Part shown: one piece after another, positions 45,504 through 58,444 of the stretch
How the letters are laid out: every line of letters begins with the position of its first letter
How positions within the stretch are numbered: the first letter of the stretch is position 1
Translations under genes and position numbers: made by a program
The notes under the pieces: generated by a model
Database searches by the model: none
What the model was told of the DNA's origin: nothing
Seen by the model: only the letters and a program-made list of their open reading frames with translations
NCBI GenBank assembly: GCA_022376515.1
Contig: WTXI01000062.1
Location: 62,001 to 126,000, forward strand
DNA length: 64,000 bases
Origin: Lactifluus volemus
Taxonomy: Eukaryota; Basidiomycota; Agaricomycetes; Russulales; Russulaceae
Reading direction: 5' to 3'

Positions 45504-47224
45504 TTATCTCGAATGGGTAAGGACGTACAAGGTACCCGCCCTGTCCATATTCAAAGAGGCGACCACGATAAGAGGGGGTTCTGTATCCCCATCCGCTTCG
45601 TGTGAGTCGCGGTATGCGCCAGGAGGAAGTGTGCCTTCGTCATCATCTGCATCCCGTTGTTCCTCATCGACGCTGCTTCCCTCCTCGTCTTCGGCCTCCT
45701 CTTCTTCTGAAAGGTACCCCACTGCACGGACGGCGGCGGCGACGGGACCCGAGCGCTCGAGAGCGTCGCTCGCGACTAAATATCGCGCACAAAGCATGCG
45801 TATGTCATTCCACCATTCCATCATGTCATCATGCGAGCGCGCACGGAAGCTCCATGCGTGTTGGCTACGACGGCCGATGCGTAATGACCCAGTCTTGATA
45901 GAGCCTGCACCATCCTTACGGCCCTCTATGTGGAACTTGTGTGATTTAGCATTAGAGCTCGCAGCGGGGCCAAGCGTGCAGAGAGGGAGGAAAAGGGAGA
46001 AAAGAGGTGATGTCCCTAACATCGGGTCGGACGAGCTGAACTCATGCAAGAAACCAGACGGTGTAAGGATAAAGTAAGACTCGCGGTACGTGCGTGTAAA
46101 TCGCTTCTTGCGCTCAAGATACCCTGTGTGTACTGCAATGACGGACGGATCCTCCTTGGATGGGTAGTTTATATTTCCGGGGTCACGAAGGGGCGTATCG
46201 GGATCAAGAAGATGATCAGAGCGGGCAGAAAATGAAATCCATTCGTGATCAGCGGGAATGGAAGCCATATGAGCGCCGAGGGTGCGCCAAGTATCCTGTA
46301 CAGCAGCAGACATGCGAGACTGCCACTCGTCAAAGGTCTGCCAGGCAGACTGGATGGCGCGGACGATCCCTTCCTCAAAGTGGGCCGAATTTTGTTGCAT
46401 GATGACAATGGATTTTTGAAGTGCATTTTCCTCGTTGACTTGTTTGTGCAGCTGACGAACGACGGCGAGATTGGCGACGTAGCTGCAGAAAATAAATAAA
46501 TGTGTGTGTCGGAAGATAAAAGGAGAACTTGCGCACGGGTCGGTCTTGGCGGTGACTTGAAGTGGTGTGTTCTTGAAGGTGTTGATGTCGTTGGCGAGCT
46601 GTGCGACAAATCGAGCTGATAGTTCACGCTCTTTTGCGACACTTGTGGCGAGCCTTCCTGTATCGTTCTGGACATTCTGAAAGACGTTTGCGTCAATAGA
46701 CACATACGGTCCATGTCGTAGGCGCGAACCTTGATGTGGGCCTTTATCTCTACGCGCAGTTTTTGAAGGTGTTGTACTATAGAGCCATCGATGGTACGGC
46801 CAAGGTTAGCGTGTTGATCGGCAATAACACGAGTCTTGTCCCTGATGCCATAGTATACATCCTGAAGACCGCCTTCACCCAAGAACTGATTAGCAGAACG
46901 GAATGGTACTTGAATGACAGCGGCGAGCTTCGTCATTTCTTTTGCAGTATTATTCTCTATATCTGCAATACCCTGAATGACAGATAAGGTATGTTTGACA
47001 AAACTCGGAGAGCAGGGGTCAGTCACCTCAAAATAAGCTATGAGTTGCTTTACGATAGCCTTCCATGCGACGAAGCGTTCGATAAGGACGTCGGAGGGGC
47101 GAAGATCATGAGGGGCGATATTCTTTTTTATGAGAGACTGGGAACGAGATATGGTTGAACCTTGCTTGCTAGCACGGGAAATTGAAGTGGCTCTAGATAT
47201 TGAAGCTGTGTCGTTCACGTTCAT
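45504..47224 (-). CDS. Slm1/Slm2-like PH-domain protein
   Basis: Minus-strand gene starting at 47224 (MNVNDTASISRATSISRA). The N-terminal half is helical in the F-BAR-like manner of Slm proteins: PSDVLIERFVAWKAIVKQLI, then NNTAKEMTKLAAVIQVPF, DKTRVIADQHANLGRTID and VAKERELSARFVAQLANDIN. The PH domain follows (AVHTGYLERKKRFTRTYRES, YFILTPSGFLHEF, then SWSFRARSHDDMMEWWNDI with its conserved Trp). In yeast Slm1 and Slm2 bind phosphatidylinositol-4,5-bisphosphate at the plasma membrane and act with TORC2 and calcineurin. At least three introns are needed (at about 47030, 46710 and 46510). The C-terminus is very acidic (EEEEAEDEEGSSVDEE). The frame ends at 45504; an extra exon to 45245 is possible. 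Confidence 0.8.
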
Positions 47225-47589
47225 GATGGTAGATGTTCAAAACCTGTCTCTGTTCTCTGTCTCTGTCTCTCCTGTCCTACGTCATTGGTTAGATTACGTG
47301 ATACTAACCGTGAGGAACTTCCTCATCTCTACAGTCATCAACTCCCCATCGCACTTGAGGTTTGACATGTGGCTGGGCGCAGAGTGTCCCCAATGAGGTA
47401 CGCGCGCTGTTTAAAACACGACACTGCCTCGACGGTACGACGCAGCGGTTTAGTCTAGTAGAACCACCTCCCAACACCGCCTCATATCCACCAACTTATC
47501 GCCTATTTCATCTTGCTCTACTTTTGCTTCCAGCTCCCCAACTCGTCATAACTTGTCTCGTCCGACCCACACTCCCTCACTAACCAACC
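47225..47589 (+). promoter_or_regulatory. Divergent promoter carrying a decayed copy of the PHO88 5' region
   Basis: The interval lies between the SLM1-like gene and Rho copy 1. It contains ggttagattacgtgatacta, then catctctac and agtcatcaactcccca. The same elements stand before and across the PHO88 start (50151 on, with agtcatgaactcccca), but the ATG has become ATC here. The part from about 47354 (acttgaggtttgacatgtgg) on is shared only with Rho copy 2. Confidence 0.65.
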
Positions 47590-48591
47590 ATGTCATCCCA
47601 ATCCCCAGTGCGTCTGTCTATCATTCTGTCCTTTGTTCTCTAATTGTCCTCCTCCTCCCGTAGCTCCGACGGAAGCTCATCATAGTAGGGGATGGTATGC
47701 CACTTACGGTGCTACCCTGAACACCCTCTAAACAGCGTACTCCCCAGATGCCTGTGGCAAGAGGTCATTATTTTGGTCCTTCACCGTTGGAGAGTTTCCC
47801 AAGGAATATGTAAGCTCCCGTCCCATGTCTGGCAATCTACATTTTGATATTCATGTCGTCTTTTCCTTTTTCAGCTATCCAGTATGTTTGCCATGTGCTG
47901 GCACTTTGCTGCGCACTCATTAAGTCCTCAATTTGATAGCCAGTATCGAAAATTATGTTGCTGAAGTCCAACTGGATGGCAAAGCGGTGCATCTAGAATT
48001 GTGGGATACAACGTACGTTACTTCCCGTATCTTCCACTATATTTTGATGCTTAAAATGTATATCCCCAGAGGTTGTGAGGAATACGAGGTCTGTTCACCG
48101 CCATGTGATCGGCGTTGCGAGCGAATTCTGAGAAAAAAAAAACTATTTCTACATAGGCGTTAAGACCGCTTCTCTATTCCAATTCCCATGTGATCCTCAT
48201 CGCTTTCGCAATTGACACCCCGGATTCACTGGAGAACGTTACTGTTAAGGTAAGCGGCCTTCAAATGTAAATTTACTCGGTTCAGGCTAATCATCATCAC
48301 ACTTTTTATGATTAGTGGATCGAGGTAGTACGGCCCATATGTCCTTTTATCCCTATAATCCTCGTCGGCTGCAAGACAGATTTGCGTCCTCCTAGTGATG
48401 ACACGAATATTGACCGATATGTTTCGCGGGCACAGGCAGAGCGTGTCGCACAATATATCGGTGCGCGGGCTTACAAGGAATGTTCGGCGCTGAATAATGA
48501 GGGCGTTGATGATGTCTTTGAGGCCGCAACTCGGGCGAGCATGCCGATGCGTAAGAGCTTTTTGGTGGGGAGGTCCTGCATCATTTTTTAG
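47590..48591 (+). CDS. Rho-family small GTPase, divergent tandem copy 1
   Basis: Eight short exons rebuild a full-length Rho protein. They are MSSQSP; LRRKLIIVGD; the P-loop exon with ACGKRSLFWSFTVGEFPKEY; a 7-nt exon (47875-47881); then IENYVAEVQLDGKAVHLELW; GCEEYE; ALRPLLYSNSHVILIAFAID; and WIEVVRPICPFIPIILVGCK through ECSALNNEGVDDVFEAATRA. The end is CIIF, a CaaX box favouring geranylgeranylation. Rho1-type proteins control cell-wall synthesis and polarity at the plasma membrane. Key sites are altered: the P-loop Thr after GK is Arg, the Gly before ACGK becomes Asp or is displaced by an insertion depending on the acceptor (47735 or 47747), and the catalytic Gln is Cys (TGCEEYE). Switch I Thr is kept (LSTSIENY). 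All exons join in frame, so it is not an obvious pseudogene. Confidence 0.75.
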
Positions 48592-49057
48592 AGTTGAGCG
48601 TTGCCCGTATGTCAATGGACATTGATTTACATCTTCATCCCCGTTTGGATTTGTTCGGCATGTAGTAGTGTACACCCACATGATACAGTATGTATTAAAT
48701 CAGGTCTCTCTCCTGTCCTACGTCATTGGTTAGATTACGTGATACTTGCTTCCTTCGATTCACTCATCAACTCCCCACTGCAAAGCCTCGCACACTTGAG
48801 GTTTGACATGTGGCTGGGCGCAGAGTGTCCCCAATGAGGTACGCGCGCTGTCTAAAATACGACACTGCCTCGACGGCCTGCCCGTAACGAGCAAGAAGCA
48901 CCCACGACTCAGCGGTTTAGTCTAGTAGAACCACCTCCCAACACCCGCCTTATATCCACCAAGTTATCGCCTATTTCATTTTGCTCTACTTTTGCCTCCA
49001 GCTCCCCAACTCATCATAACTTGTCTCGTCCGACCCACGCTCCCTCACTAACCAACC
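48592..49057 (+). promoter_or_regulatory. Upstream region of Rho copy 2, duplicated
   Basis: Repeats the region before Rho copy 1 (ctcctgtcctacgtcattgg at 48710 against 47267). It also carries gcttccttcgattcactcatc and aactccccactgcaaagcctcgc, the latter being the first codons of PHO88 (50258 on) without its ATG. A 45-bp block (cctgcccgtaacgagcaagaa and following) is absent from copy 1. Confidence 0.65.
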
Positions 49058-50067
49058 ATGTCAACCCAAACCCCAGTGCGTCTGTCCATCATTCTCCCCT
49101 TTGTTCTCTAACCGTTCTCCTCCCGTAGCTCCGACGGAAGGTCATCATAGTAGGGGATGGTATGCCACTCATGGTGCTACCCTGAACATCCTCTAAACAG
49201 CGTACTCCCCAGATGCCTGTGGCAAGAGGTCATTAGTTTGGTCCTTCGCCCTTGGAGGGTTACCGAAGGAAGATGTATGCTCCAGTCCCATGTCTGGTAA
49301 TCTACATTTTGATATTCACGTCGCCTTTTCCTTTTTCAGCAATCCAGTATGTTTTCCATGTGCTAGCACTTTGCTGCGCACTCATTGGGTCCTCAATTTG
49401 ATAGACAGTTACGGAAATTGTGTGGCTAAAGTTCTATTCGATGGCAAAGTGGTGCAGCTAGAATTCTGGGATCCCACGTACGTTACCCTCCCGTATCTTG
49501 CACTATATTTCGATGCTTAAAATGTATCCCCAGAGGTTGTGAGGAATACAAGGTCTGTTCACCGCCGTGTGATTGGCGTTGCGAGTGAATTCTGAGAAAA
49601 AAAAACTATTTCTACATAGTCGTTAAGACCGCTTCTCTATTCCGACTCCCATGTGATCCTCATCGCTTTCGCAATTGACACCCCGGATTCACTGGAGAAC
49701 GTTACTGTCAAGGTAAACGGCCTTCAAATGTAAATACTCGGTTCAGGCTAACCATCATCACACTTTTTACGATTAGTGGATCGAAGAAGTACGGTCCATG
49801 TGTGGTCCTAGTATCCCTACAATCCTCGTCGGCTGCAAGACAGACTTGCGTCCACCTAGCGGTGACACGAATATTGACCGATACGTTTCGCGGGCACAGG
49901 CAGAGCGTGTTGCACAAACTATCGGTGCGCGGGCTTACAAGGAATGTTCGGCACTGAAAAATGAGGGTCTTCGTGATGTCTTTGGGGCCGCAATTTGGGC
50001 GAGCATGCAGATGCATGAGGGCGTTTCGGTGGCCAATCACGGGGGGAGGTCCTGCATCATTTGTTAG
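49058..50067 (+). CDS. Rho-family small GTPase, divergent tandem copy 2
   Basis: Same exon layout as its neighbour at 47590, including the 7-nt exon (49340-49346), and every exon joins in frame. It has drifted further. The P-loop exon reads ACGKRSLVWSFALGGLPKED, switch I reads QSNSYGNC (the conserved Thr is Asn), the DTAGQ motif is DPTGC, and EEYE is EEYK. The base-recognition and SAK-like parts are intact (VGCKTDLRPP, ECSAL). The C-terminus CIIC is a possible CaaX box. Substitution of the P-loop Thr, the switch I Thr and the catalytic Gln predicts poor Mg-GTP binding and no normal hydrolysis. A non-cycling regulatory paralog or an early pseudogene are the options. Confidence 0.65.
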
Positions 50068-50254
50068 AGTTGAGACATTGATTTACATCTTCATCCCCGT
50101 TTGGATTTGTTCGGCGTGTAGTAGCATGATATGTATTATATCCCTGTGGTTAGATTACGTGATACTAATCTTGAGGACGCGTGAGAAGGTCAACATTTAA
50201 CATTTTCTTGCTTCCTTCGATTCACTCATCTCTACCAGGTCTCAACGTGCAGTC

Positions 50255-51161
50255 ATGAACTCCCCACTGCAAAGCCTCGCCATCTCTCTTGCCGTAATGC
50301 AAGGTACTTGTCTTTTATCTACTTTCCATTTCTCCCTCTCACCCTTGCATACGTGTCATGTCACAGTTGCGCGAAAAGTTCCATTTGATGACCCCCAAGT
50401 ACTCGAGTATGTTAGAATAGGCTACATCGCAAGCCAGGCAATTGCCCTTGTTGCCTATTACTACGCTTCTTCCAAAGTGTGTATCAATCCTCATTTTCTC
50501 CGACTCATCCACACCTCCCATGTGTCAGATCAAAGCAAAGAACGACCAGACGATGCTCAAATACGGTGCACATCACTACTTTGTGCCATATCTATTTCTG
50601 ATACACGTTCTGCATTTTTCTAGTCGAGCCAGCAAGTCCGATGGTGTGTCACAACCCAATTCCTGGTGACGTACCTGTACCCTGACCCTGTCTGGTTTCA
50701 CTAGTCGCAAGGCTCTGGAAAGCTGGTCACAACCACAGTACGCGACTATGACCTTGCAGAGACGTCCAAGCTCGTGCGCATACCCATTCTCTCCATGTCT
50801 CCCTTGTCCACTGACAGAGTCGCTCCGACGTAGGTTAAAGGCGTATATACCTCAATTGCGATGATGGGTTTCCTTCACCTGTATCTCAAATACTCTCAAC
50901 CCCTCTTCGTCCAGGCCATCATGGCGTTCAAGTCCCTCTATGAAGCTAAAATTGTCAAGATTCACGTCCTTGGCCAGGCAGCCGATGGTGACCTCAAGAG
51001 ACCCTTCAAGAGTGGCCCTGGCCTCTTTGGTGGTCCGTGTCCTTCTTCTTCACCTCCGCCCTATCACTAACAATGCTATCCGTGTAGCTTCCGCTGACCC
51101 ACAGACAGACAAGGCCGCCATCGAAGAGGCCGAAAAACGTATTGGTGAGAAAGAAGAGTGA
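50255..51161 (+). CDS. PHO88: Pho88/Snd3 family ER membrane protein
   Basis: Start at ATG 50255 (cagtcATGa); seven or so exons. The family inserts in the ER membrane and in yeast forms part of the SND protein-targeting route; it was first named for phosphate transport. Exons read NSPLQSLAISLAVMQ, then VARKVPFDDPQVLEYVRIGY and IASQAIALVAYYYASSK (membrane segment), then IKAKNDQTMLKY, VEPASPM, and SQGSGKLVTTTVRDYDLAET. The second membrane region is TSIAMMGFLHLYLKYSQPLF, followed by IHVLGQAADGDLKRPFKSGP and ADPQTDKAAIEEAEKRIGEK. All are diagnostic. The stop is at 51159-51161. Its promoter and first codons have been copied in front of both upstream Rho genes. Confidence 0.9.
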
Positions 51162-51628
51162 CCGGGTGATGCGTAGCGGGGCCTGTGAGGGGTGAGAACC
51201 CTTAGAACGAGATATATACTGCTATTCATATATTTATACCGCACATAGCCACGTACCTGGGCTCTTGGACGTGGCAAAACAAAGGACGTGTGTGCACACT
51301 TTAGTCAAGACGGTATCGGTTCTAAATTGAGAGGCGAACAAACGGCTGGCACTGGTCTCCCACCCGCGATATGAAAGTATAGGATGAGAACGATGAAGAA
51401 GCGGGACGCACGAGAAAGTTGAAATATACATTCGAGCAATAATCAGGTTCAGTGGCTTCTCCGAGTCGGACTCGTGCGCGCTGGCGCTTGCGTCGTAAAA
51501 CGATATATACGAAAGGAACAAACTAATCAATCAGAACAGGAAAAACGGAACGACACATCATTCCGATACGTGTCCGACACGGAGTCGGTACAGCACCGGA
51601 AAGATAAAACAGGCCGGGGCGCTCTAAT
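51162..51628. other. Spacer downstream of PHO88
   Basis: 467 bp with no visible gene. Confidence 0.5.
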
Positions 51629-51635
51629 AAAAAAA
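51629..51635 (-). terminator. RNA polymerase III terminator
   Basis: A run of seven T on the minus strand starts 4 bases after the tRNA-Glu 3' end. This is the expected Pol III stop. Confidence 0.8.
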
Positions 51636-51639
51636 GCAT

Positions 51640-51710
51640 TCGGATACGGGGAATCGAACCCCGAGCTGCCGCGTGAGAGGCGGCAATGTTAGCCGTTACA
51701 CCATATCCGA
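51640..51710 (-). tRNA. tRNA-Glu (anticodon CTC)
   Basis: The minus strand folds as a complete 71-nt tRNA. The acceptor stem is TCGGATA with TATCCGA, and the D-arm region is TGGTGTAACGGCTAACA. The anticodon stem GCCGC/GCGGC encloses the loop CTCTCAC, with anticodon CTC (codon GAG). The T-arm CGGGG TTCGATT CCCCG is perfect. A- and B-boxes are present, no intron is seen and CCA is not encoded, as normal for nuclear tRNAs. Confidence 0.97.
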
Positions 51711-52131
51711 TTCGATAAATTAGGGTGTGACAAGTATACGAGCAGCATCGAGTCATGCTGCCGTAAAATGTCCTTCGGAACTTGGAAGCCAACCCCTTTT
51801 AGAAATGGAAGTTTGTAGAACCAGCCGCATCCAATGTGCGACTTTAAAAACGGGGGGGCGATGAGTGAAGGACAAGGTTTACAGTTTATCCAATAGCAGG
51901 AGAAGGAGGGAAATACCAAAGGAAATGCGAAGAGGCGGAGCGCTTGTGTATAGCCTCAAAACCAACGCTCGGAAGATAAAGAGGAAAAATCATGTGTAAA
52001 TGCAGAGATCGAGGCATGTCAGATGTGACATCATGTGCTCTTTCCCCCCGCTTGTCCTTTAAATTTCGACCGTATGATCCAAATGGTCCTAGTTCAAACC
52101 TCTCAACTTACCCCTTCAATTCCTTTGAAAG
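51711..52131. other. Spacer upstream of the small unknown gene
   Basis: 421 bp between the tRNA and the next start. No gene is supported. Confidence 0.4.
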
Positions 52132-52650
52132 ATGAGCGACGAATACGCAAGCTCTGGTTTCAAAGGCTCTCTTGTCAATCCGTGTGCGTCTTTTTTAATC
52201 GCCGTAAGGGGTCCTAGCTCACGCTTAATGAACGTTAGCTATCAGCGATAGTATGCCTTCGCGCGAGCGAGAGAGCTATCCGCCATCCTCTGACTACGCG
52301 ACGAAGAACTACCCTCCACCTGGCGACAGTACGTGCTCACGTATTCAAAACCTCTTTACTTGAGCTAATATCTGGTTCCAGCGACATCATCAGGCGGTAG
52401 GCGGACCGGCCCTGGGCCTCAGCAGCTCGACGGCGGCGGTTTGGCCCTCCAGCAATCGCTCGGAGGTAATGGTGGTGGCGCAGAGCTGCGCGGGCAGTTA
52501 CGCAATGCACAACAAGGGCCCGATCCGTCAGCGGAGAGCCTTGACACGCGCAAGGAAGCTGCAGAGGCGCTCGCCGCTCGATACCGTGCATCGCTCGAGC
52601 GGTTGCACGAGTTTTCAGGTAGCGTTGTTGAGGTCGATGTTGGTGTATAA
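52132..52650 (+). CDS. Small hydrophilic protein, unknown (possibly 5' exons of the kinase gene)
   Basis: Exons beginning at ATG 52132 (MSDEYASSGFKGSLVNP) can be joined to PMPSRERESYPPSSDYATKN with an acceptor at cgatag (52250). These then join to a Gly/Gln-rich exon SSGGRRTGPGPQQLDGGG, ending in a helix KEAAEALAARYRASLERLHE and a stop at 52648-52650. No family is recognised. Since the kinase start at 52878 is only 228 bp away, these could be 5' exons of a longer kinase isoform, but no frame-keeping join was found. The strong start context of the kinase argues for two genes. Confidence 0.45.
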
Positions 52651-52877
52651 ACCTGTATTTGTTGTTTCTTATTATTGAAAGCAAAGAGAGTAGTTGGTAG
52701 GTGGGGCGGTTACTCTCGGGCCGACTTGCCGCACATAAAATTGGTGCATTTTCCGAAAAGAGAAGAGTTTTTGGACTGTGGACAAAGGAAACTAACTGGT
52801 CTCCATCCATCACTCGTAATTCCGTCTCCGTCTCCTCCTCCTTCCTCCCCCCCCCTCACGATTTTTGTCCCGCCGCC

Positions 52878-55003
<2,126 letters not shown>

Positions 55004-55424
55004 TGTGTCGTACAAGACGGGCGGCGGGTCATGGTTGGTATACTAACGATGACTGGTAGTCGACATTTCGATTTCTTCTTCTCTGGTTCCCTCACCCTTT
55101 TTTTGAAGGGAAAGGAACGATTTTGTGTATTATATATTTAACATGGGAGCAATCAATGTACTTTGTTGTCTTTGTTGTATAGAGAGAGCAAGCCGCCACA
55201 GGTCAACAAACAAAGTACAACAAGAGCAGATGGATGATCAATTCAATTCGCTCACGACTCACACTCACTCACTTGCAGAGCCTTCTCCTCCCTCTCTCTT
55301 GTCCATTTCTTTTATCCCTTTCTCCCTACTAGCTTGGATTTTATCCAGCTTTCACCTCAATCGACCAGTATCCTTTACAACCCCATTTTTTTCTTAATTT
55401 TTCCATTTCCGGTCAAACCTACGC
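55004..55424. other. Spacer and leader of MUB1
   Basis: 421 bp including the MUB1 promoter. It is pyrimidine-rich from 55270 to 55415. No gene was seen. Confidence 0.5.
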
Positions 55425-58400
55425 ATGCGTGAGTCCAACTTCGCATTCCCAGCCCAGAACAGGGCCGCGGTTTGTATCTCTTCTCAGCTATATGACCGTC
55501 GTGGTGCGCCCTCTGCGCTTCATTTTATCTATTGGAAGGCTATATAACAAATTTGGATCTTGTAGCGCTCGACACCAATTCACCCCTTCCACTCTTCAAT
55601 TCCCTTACCCACCTCACCTATCTCACCTCCACTTCTCCCCGAATACGAGAGATTATGGTCATGGATGGCGGCCTCGAACGTCTCGTACGCATGCTTCACG
55701 ACTTTTGTCTCTCTCCACCTCCTCCCGAGAACCCGGCTCTTCTTTACGGCCTTTTGCCGCCCAACTACCATCCTCCCAAACCGGTCCCGACCCTCATCCC
55801 AAAGACGTTTGATAAACACGCCGCATATCGCTTCTCCCTCGCTTTTCAATGCATCGTCAACATTGGCGTCCGCGGTAGCGAGCTCATCCGCAGCCGAGTA
55901 GTCCAAGCCGGCACCCTCGATGTCGTAGGGTGTATCCTCGAGTCATGGCTTGCTAGCAAAGGTTTTGCCGTCGGACCAAGCTCTAGTGCTACCGGAATGC
56001 CACGAGAGACTCGTGAGCAGCGAGCAGCACGAAAGCAGGCCCAGGCAGAGATGCGTGCTCGCCAGCAAGTCGCCGATATCGCGCGTGCCCTCGAACGACG
56101 GCAGGACTCGCCACACGACAGTACGCCGACCATCCGTGGGCGGGGTCGGGCGAACGAATTGACCATCCGCGCTCATATAGAGGTAAGTCGTCGTCGCTAC
56201 CATTCTGATGAAACGACCTCACTCATTTTCTCAAGGACGATGACAGGATGGATACATCGGCAGACTCGGCTGCCTTATCCGACGATTCCAACGCGACACA
56301 GGCGGACATATCGGGCGTTGATTCCCCCACGCCCACCTCTGACGCTGCATTCGCCGCCGCCGGCAGTGACGTTGACACCTCAACCTCGACCGATACATCG
56401 AGGAATCAGACGCCCGCGGGGTCGAACACCCCCACCGGTACAGTCGAAGTTCCAGGGCGAGACAGAAGCGGCACCATTATCGCACGACCCATCTGGGATT
56501 CTGCGGCCCTGGTTCCACGTCGGGGACATCGTACACGTGATCGTCAGGGCACTATCTCCGCGTCTACCTCTCGCGCGGCTTCTCGCCCCGAGACAGAAAC
56601 CGAGGACGATGCCGATGCCGATCTTGACATGGACCCTTCCCAAGAAACCACCGATAATTCCCCAGAACGCCCGCAGACCTCTCCACTAGCCCGTCGTGCA
56701 GTTGGCATCGTCTCGGATGTTACACCCGATACAGGCGCCGGCCCGTCCCTTGAACTCAACTCGGACGCACACATAATCATCAACAGTGACGTGGATGTGC
56801 AGGGCGATGGGGTTGAAGATGGCATCGTCGCATTGGAGCCGAACGATGACTTTGCCATGGGTGCTCCACCTGGTGCACCCGGTGCCATTGAAACTACCAT
56901 GACCTTGCGACCCACGGATACCGCTGTGCGCCGTGTTTTGGGAGCGACCGACGTGACTCCACGTGCAGTCAATGTCAGCCTTCCTCGTGGGGGTAGAGAT
57001 AGCGACGACCCGCAAGAAACACCAGTCCGACCGAACGCCCCTGTCCCCCGCACACTCCCGCTCCCTGTCACTACCGAGATCATTCCTAATCCCCCCCGTC
57101 ACCACCACCACCACCACCATCACGAGTCGGGATGTCCCCACCGAGATGAAGACGTACTTTCTGCCCTTCAACTATTAGCTTATCTCAGCAAATACCCCCA
57201 CGTCCGTCAGGCGTTCTACCAGCCACGCACCAGCTTCCATCCGGCAACTGCCACCTTCAAGCCGCAAGGTGCTCAGCACCAGTCAGCGCCGGCCGCTGTG
57301 GGGTCATCACGTACAAGTGGGAGAGATGCGACTACCAGTACCGGCCTCTTCAAAGCATTCGCGGGACGCAATGGGAAGGAAAAGGCAAGTTCTGCACCAG
57401 CGTCCACAACTGCCGCCCCTCGCCAAACGAACGTGTTCTCGCTTGTGGAGCGGTTCACCTTCCGACCGAGCTCACACGAATACGATTTGCCGAATCCGCC
57501 CCCGACGCTGCCACCAGAGATACAGTACTGGGCAGGCGTCATCATGCGCAACGCTTGTCGAAAGGATGACAGCAGAGGAGGGATACGTCAGTGTGCCAAC
57601 AGTGCGTGGTTTATTTTGCGTAAAATAGGGTTAGAATCCGGTGCTGACACATAATCATAACTAAGTGTTATGCGGACGCTGGGAGCAGTACCCGCGGCAA
57701 TTTGCCAAATGCCGTCGTTGTCGAAAGGCGAAATATTGCGGGAAAGAGTGTCAAAGCTCGGCATGGAGCGAGGGCCATAGATTCTGGTGCAGCGCCAAGG
57801 ATGGGGATGAAGATGGCGAAAACGTCCCAGATAATTCGCGTGCGGCTAACAACAGCGGCAATGGCGGCAACAGCGTACGCCGACGGGAGCGTTTAATGGC
57901 GACGGTGGACATGATAGAGGCCGCGCGTGCAACCGCGATGGCATTCCGTCCCATTGAAGGCGCCCGCCCACCCGAAGGTCCCGGATGGGGTCGTGCGTTC
58001 TACGAGCCTTCTCCGTTTGATGTTGCCCCAGGCCCTGCGCGGCGCCCCGTCGTTCACGTTGGGCAAGAGGCGGCAGCGACGATGGGCAGTACGCCTACGA
58101 TGGGTAGACGACGGGCAGAGACGATGCCCGGTGGAATGATCCCGGTGATAGATCCACCTGTTCCATTTGCGTCTGCACCTACGCCCGTAACGGCGCCTCC
58201 GCAACCCGCTCCATCTCCTCCCATTACTTCCGTGTCTGCACTAATCAATGTGCCTGACCACGGCCACTTGATGATAGATCAGACTATGAACGACGGCCCC
58301 GTAATGTCAGTGTCAGCACCTGGTGGCCACGGCACGCGCGTTGATCTATCGACGATCGCGGGCCCATCTCGCGTTGTGAGGAATGAAGAGGACGCAGTGT

Positions 58401-58444
58401 TTGGGTTTGCGACTGGAGAGGAGTTTGGGATGGATCTTGACTAG
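55425..58444 (+). CDS. MUB1: MYND-finger protein MUB1/SamB
   Basis: Exon 1 (55425-55503) reads MRESNFAFPAQNRAAV and SSQLYDRR and joins at 55566 to ALDTNSPLPLFNSLTHLTYL. It continues with the near-invariant block MVMDGGLERLVRMLHDFCLS, then PPPPENPALLYGLLPP and AAYRFSLAFQCIVNIGVRGS, and VVQAGTLDVVGCILESWLAS. After a short intron near 56185 comes a long acidic, Ser/Thr-rich disordered region with an eight-His run near 57100. The C-terminal MYND zinc finger is split by an intron (57600-57667): CANMLCGRWE, then AKCRRCRKAKYCGKECQSSA and WSEGHRFWC. In yeast Mub1 partners the ubiquitin ligase Ubr2 in Rpn4 turnover; the Aspergillus ortholog samB affects morphogenesis. The stop is at 58442-58444. Confidence 0.92.

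Noticed and set aside
57105..57123. Eight-histidine run as an engineered tag
   Set aside because: It is inside the natural disordered region of MUB1, coded by a CAC/CAT repeat. Such tracts are common in fungal proteins.
56380..57171. Three long minus-strand frames opposite MUB1
   Set aside because: They are shadows of the Ser/Thr/Asp-rich disordered part of MUB1. GC-rich codons suppress stops on the other strand.
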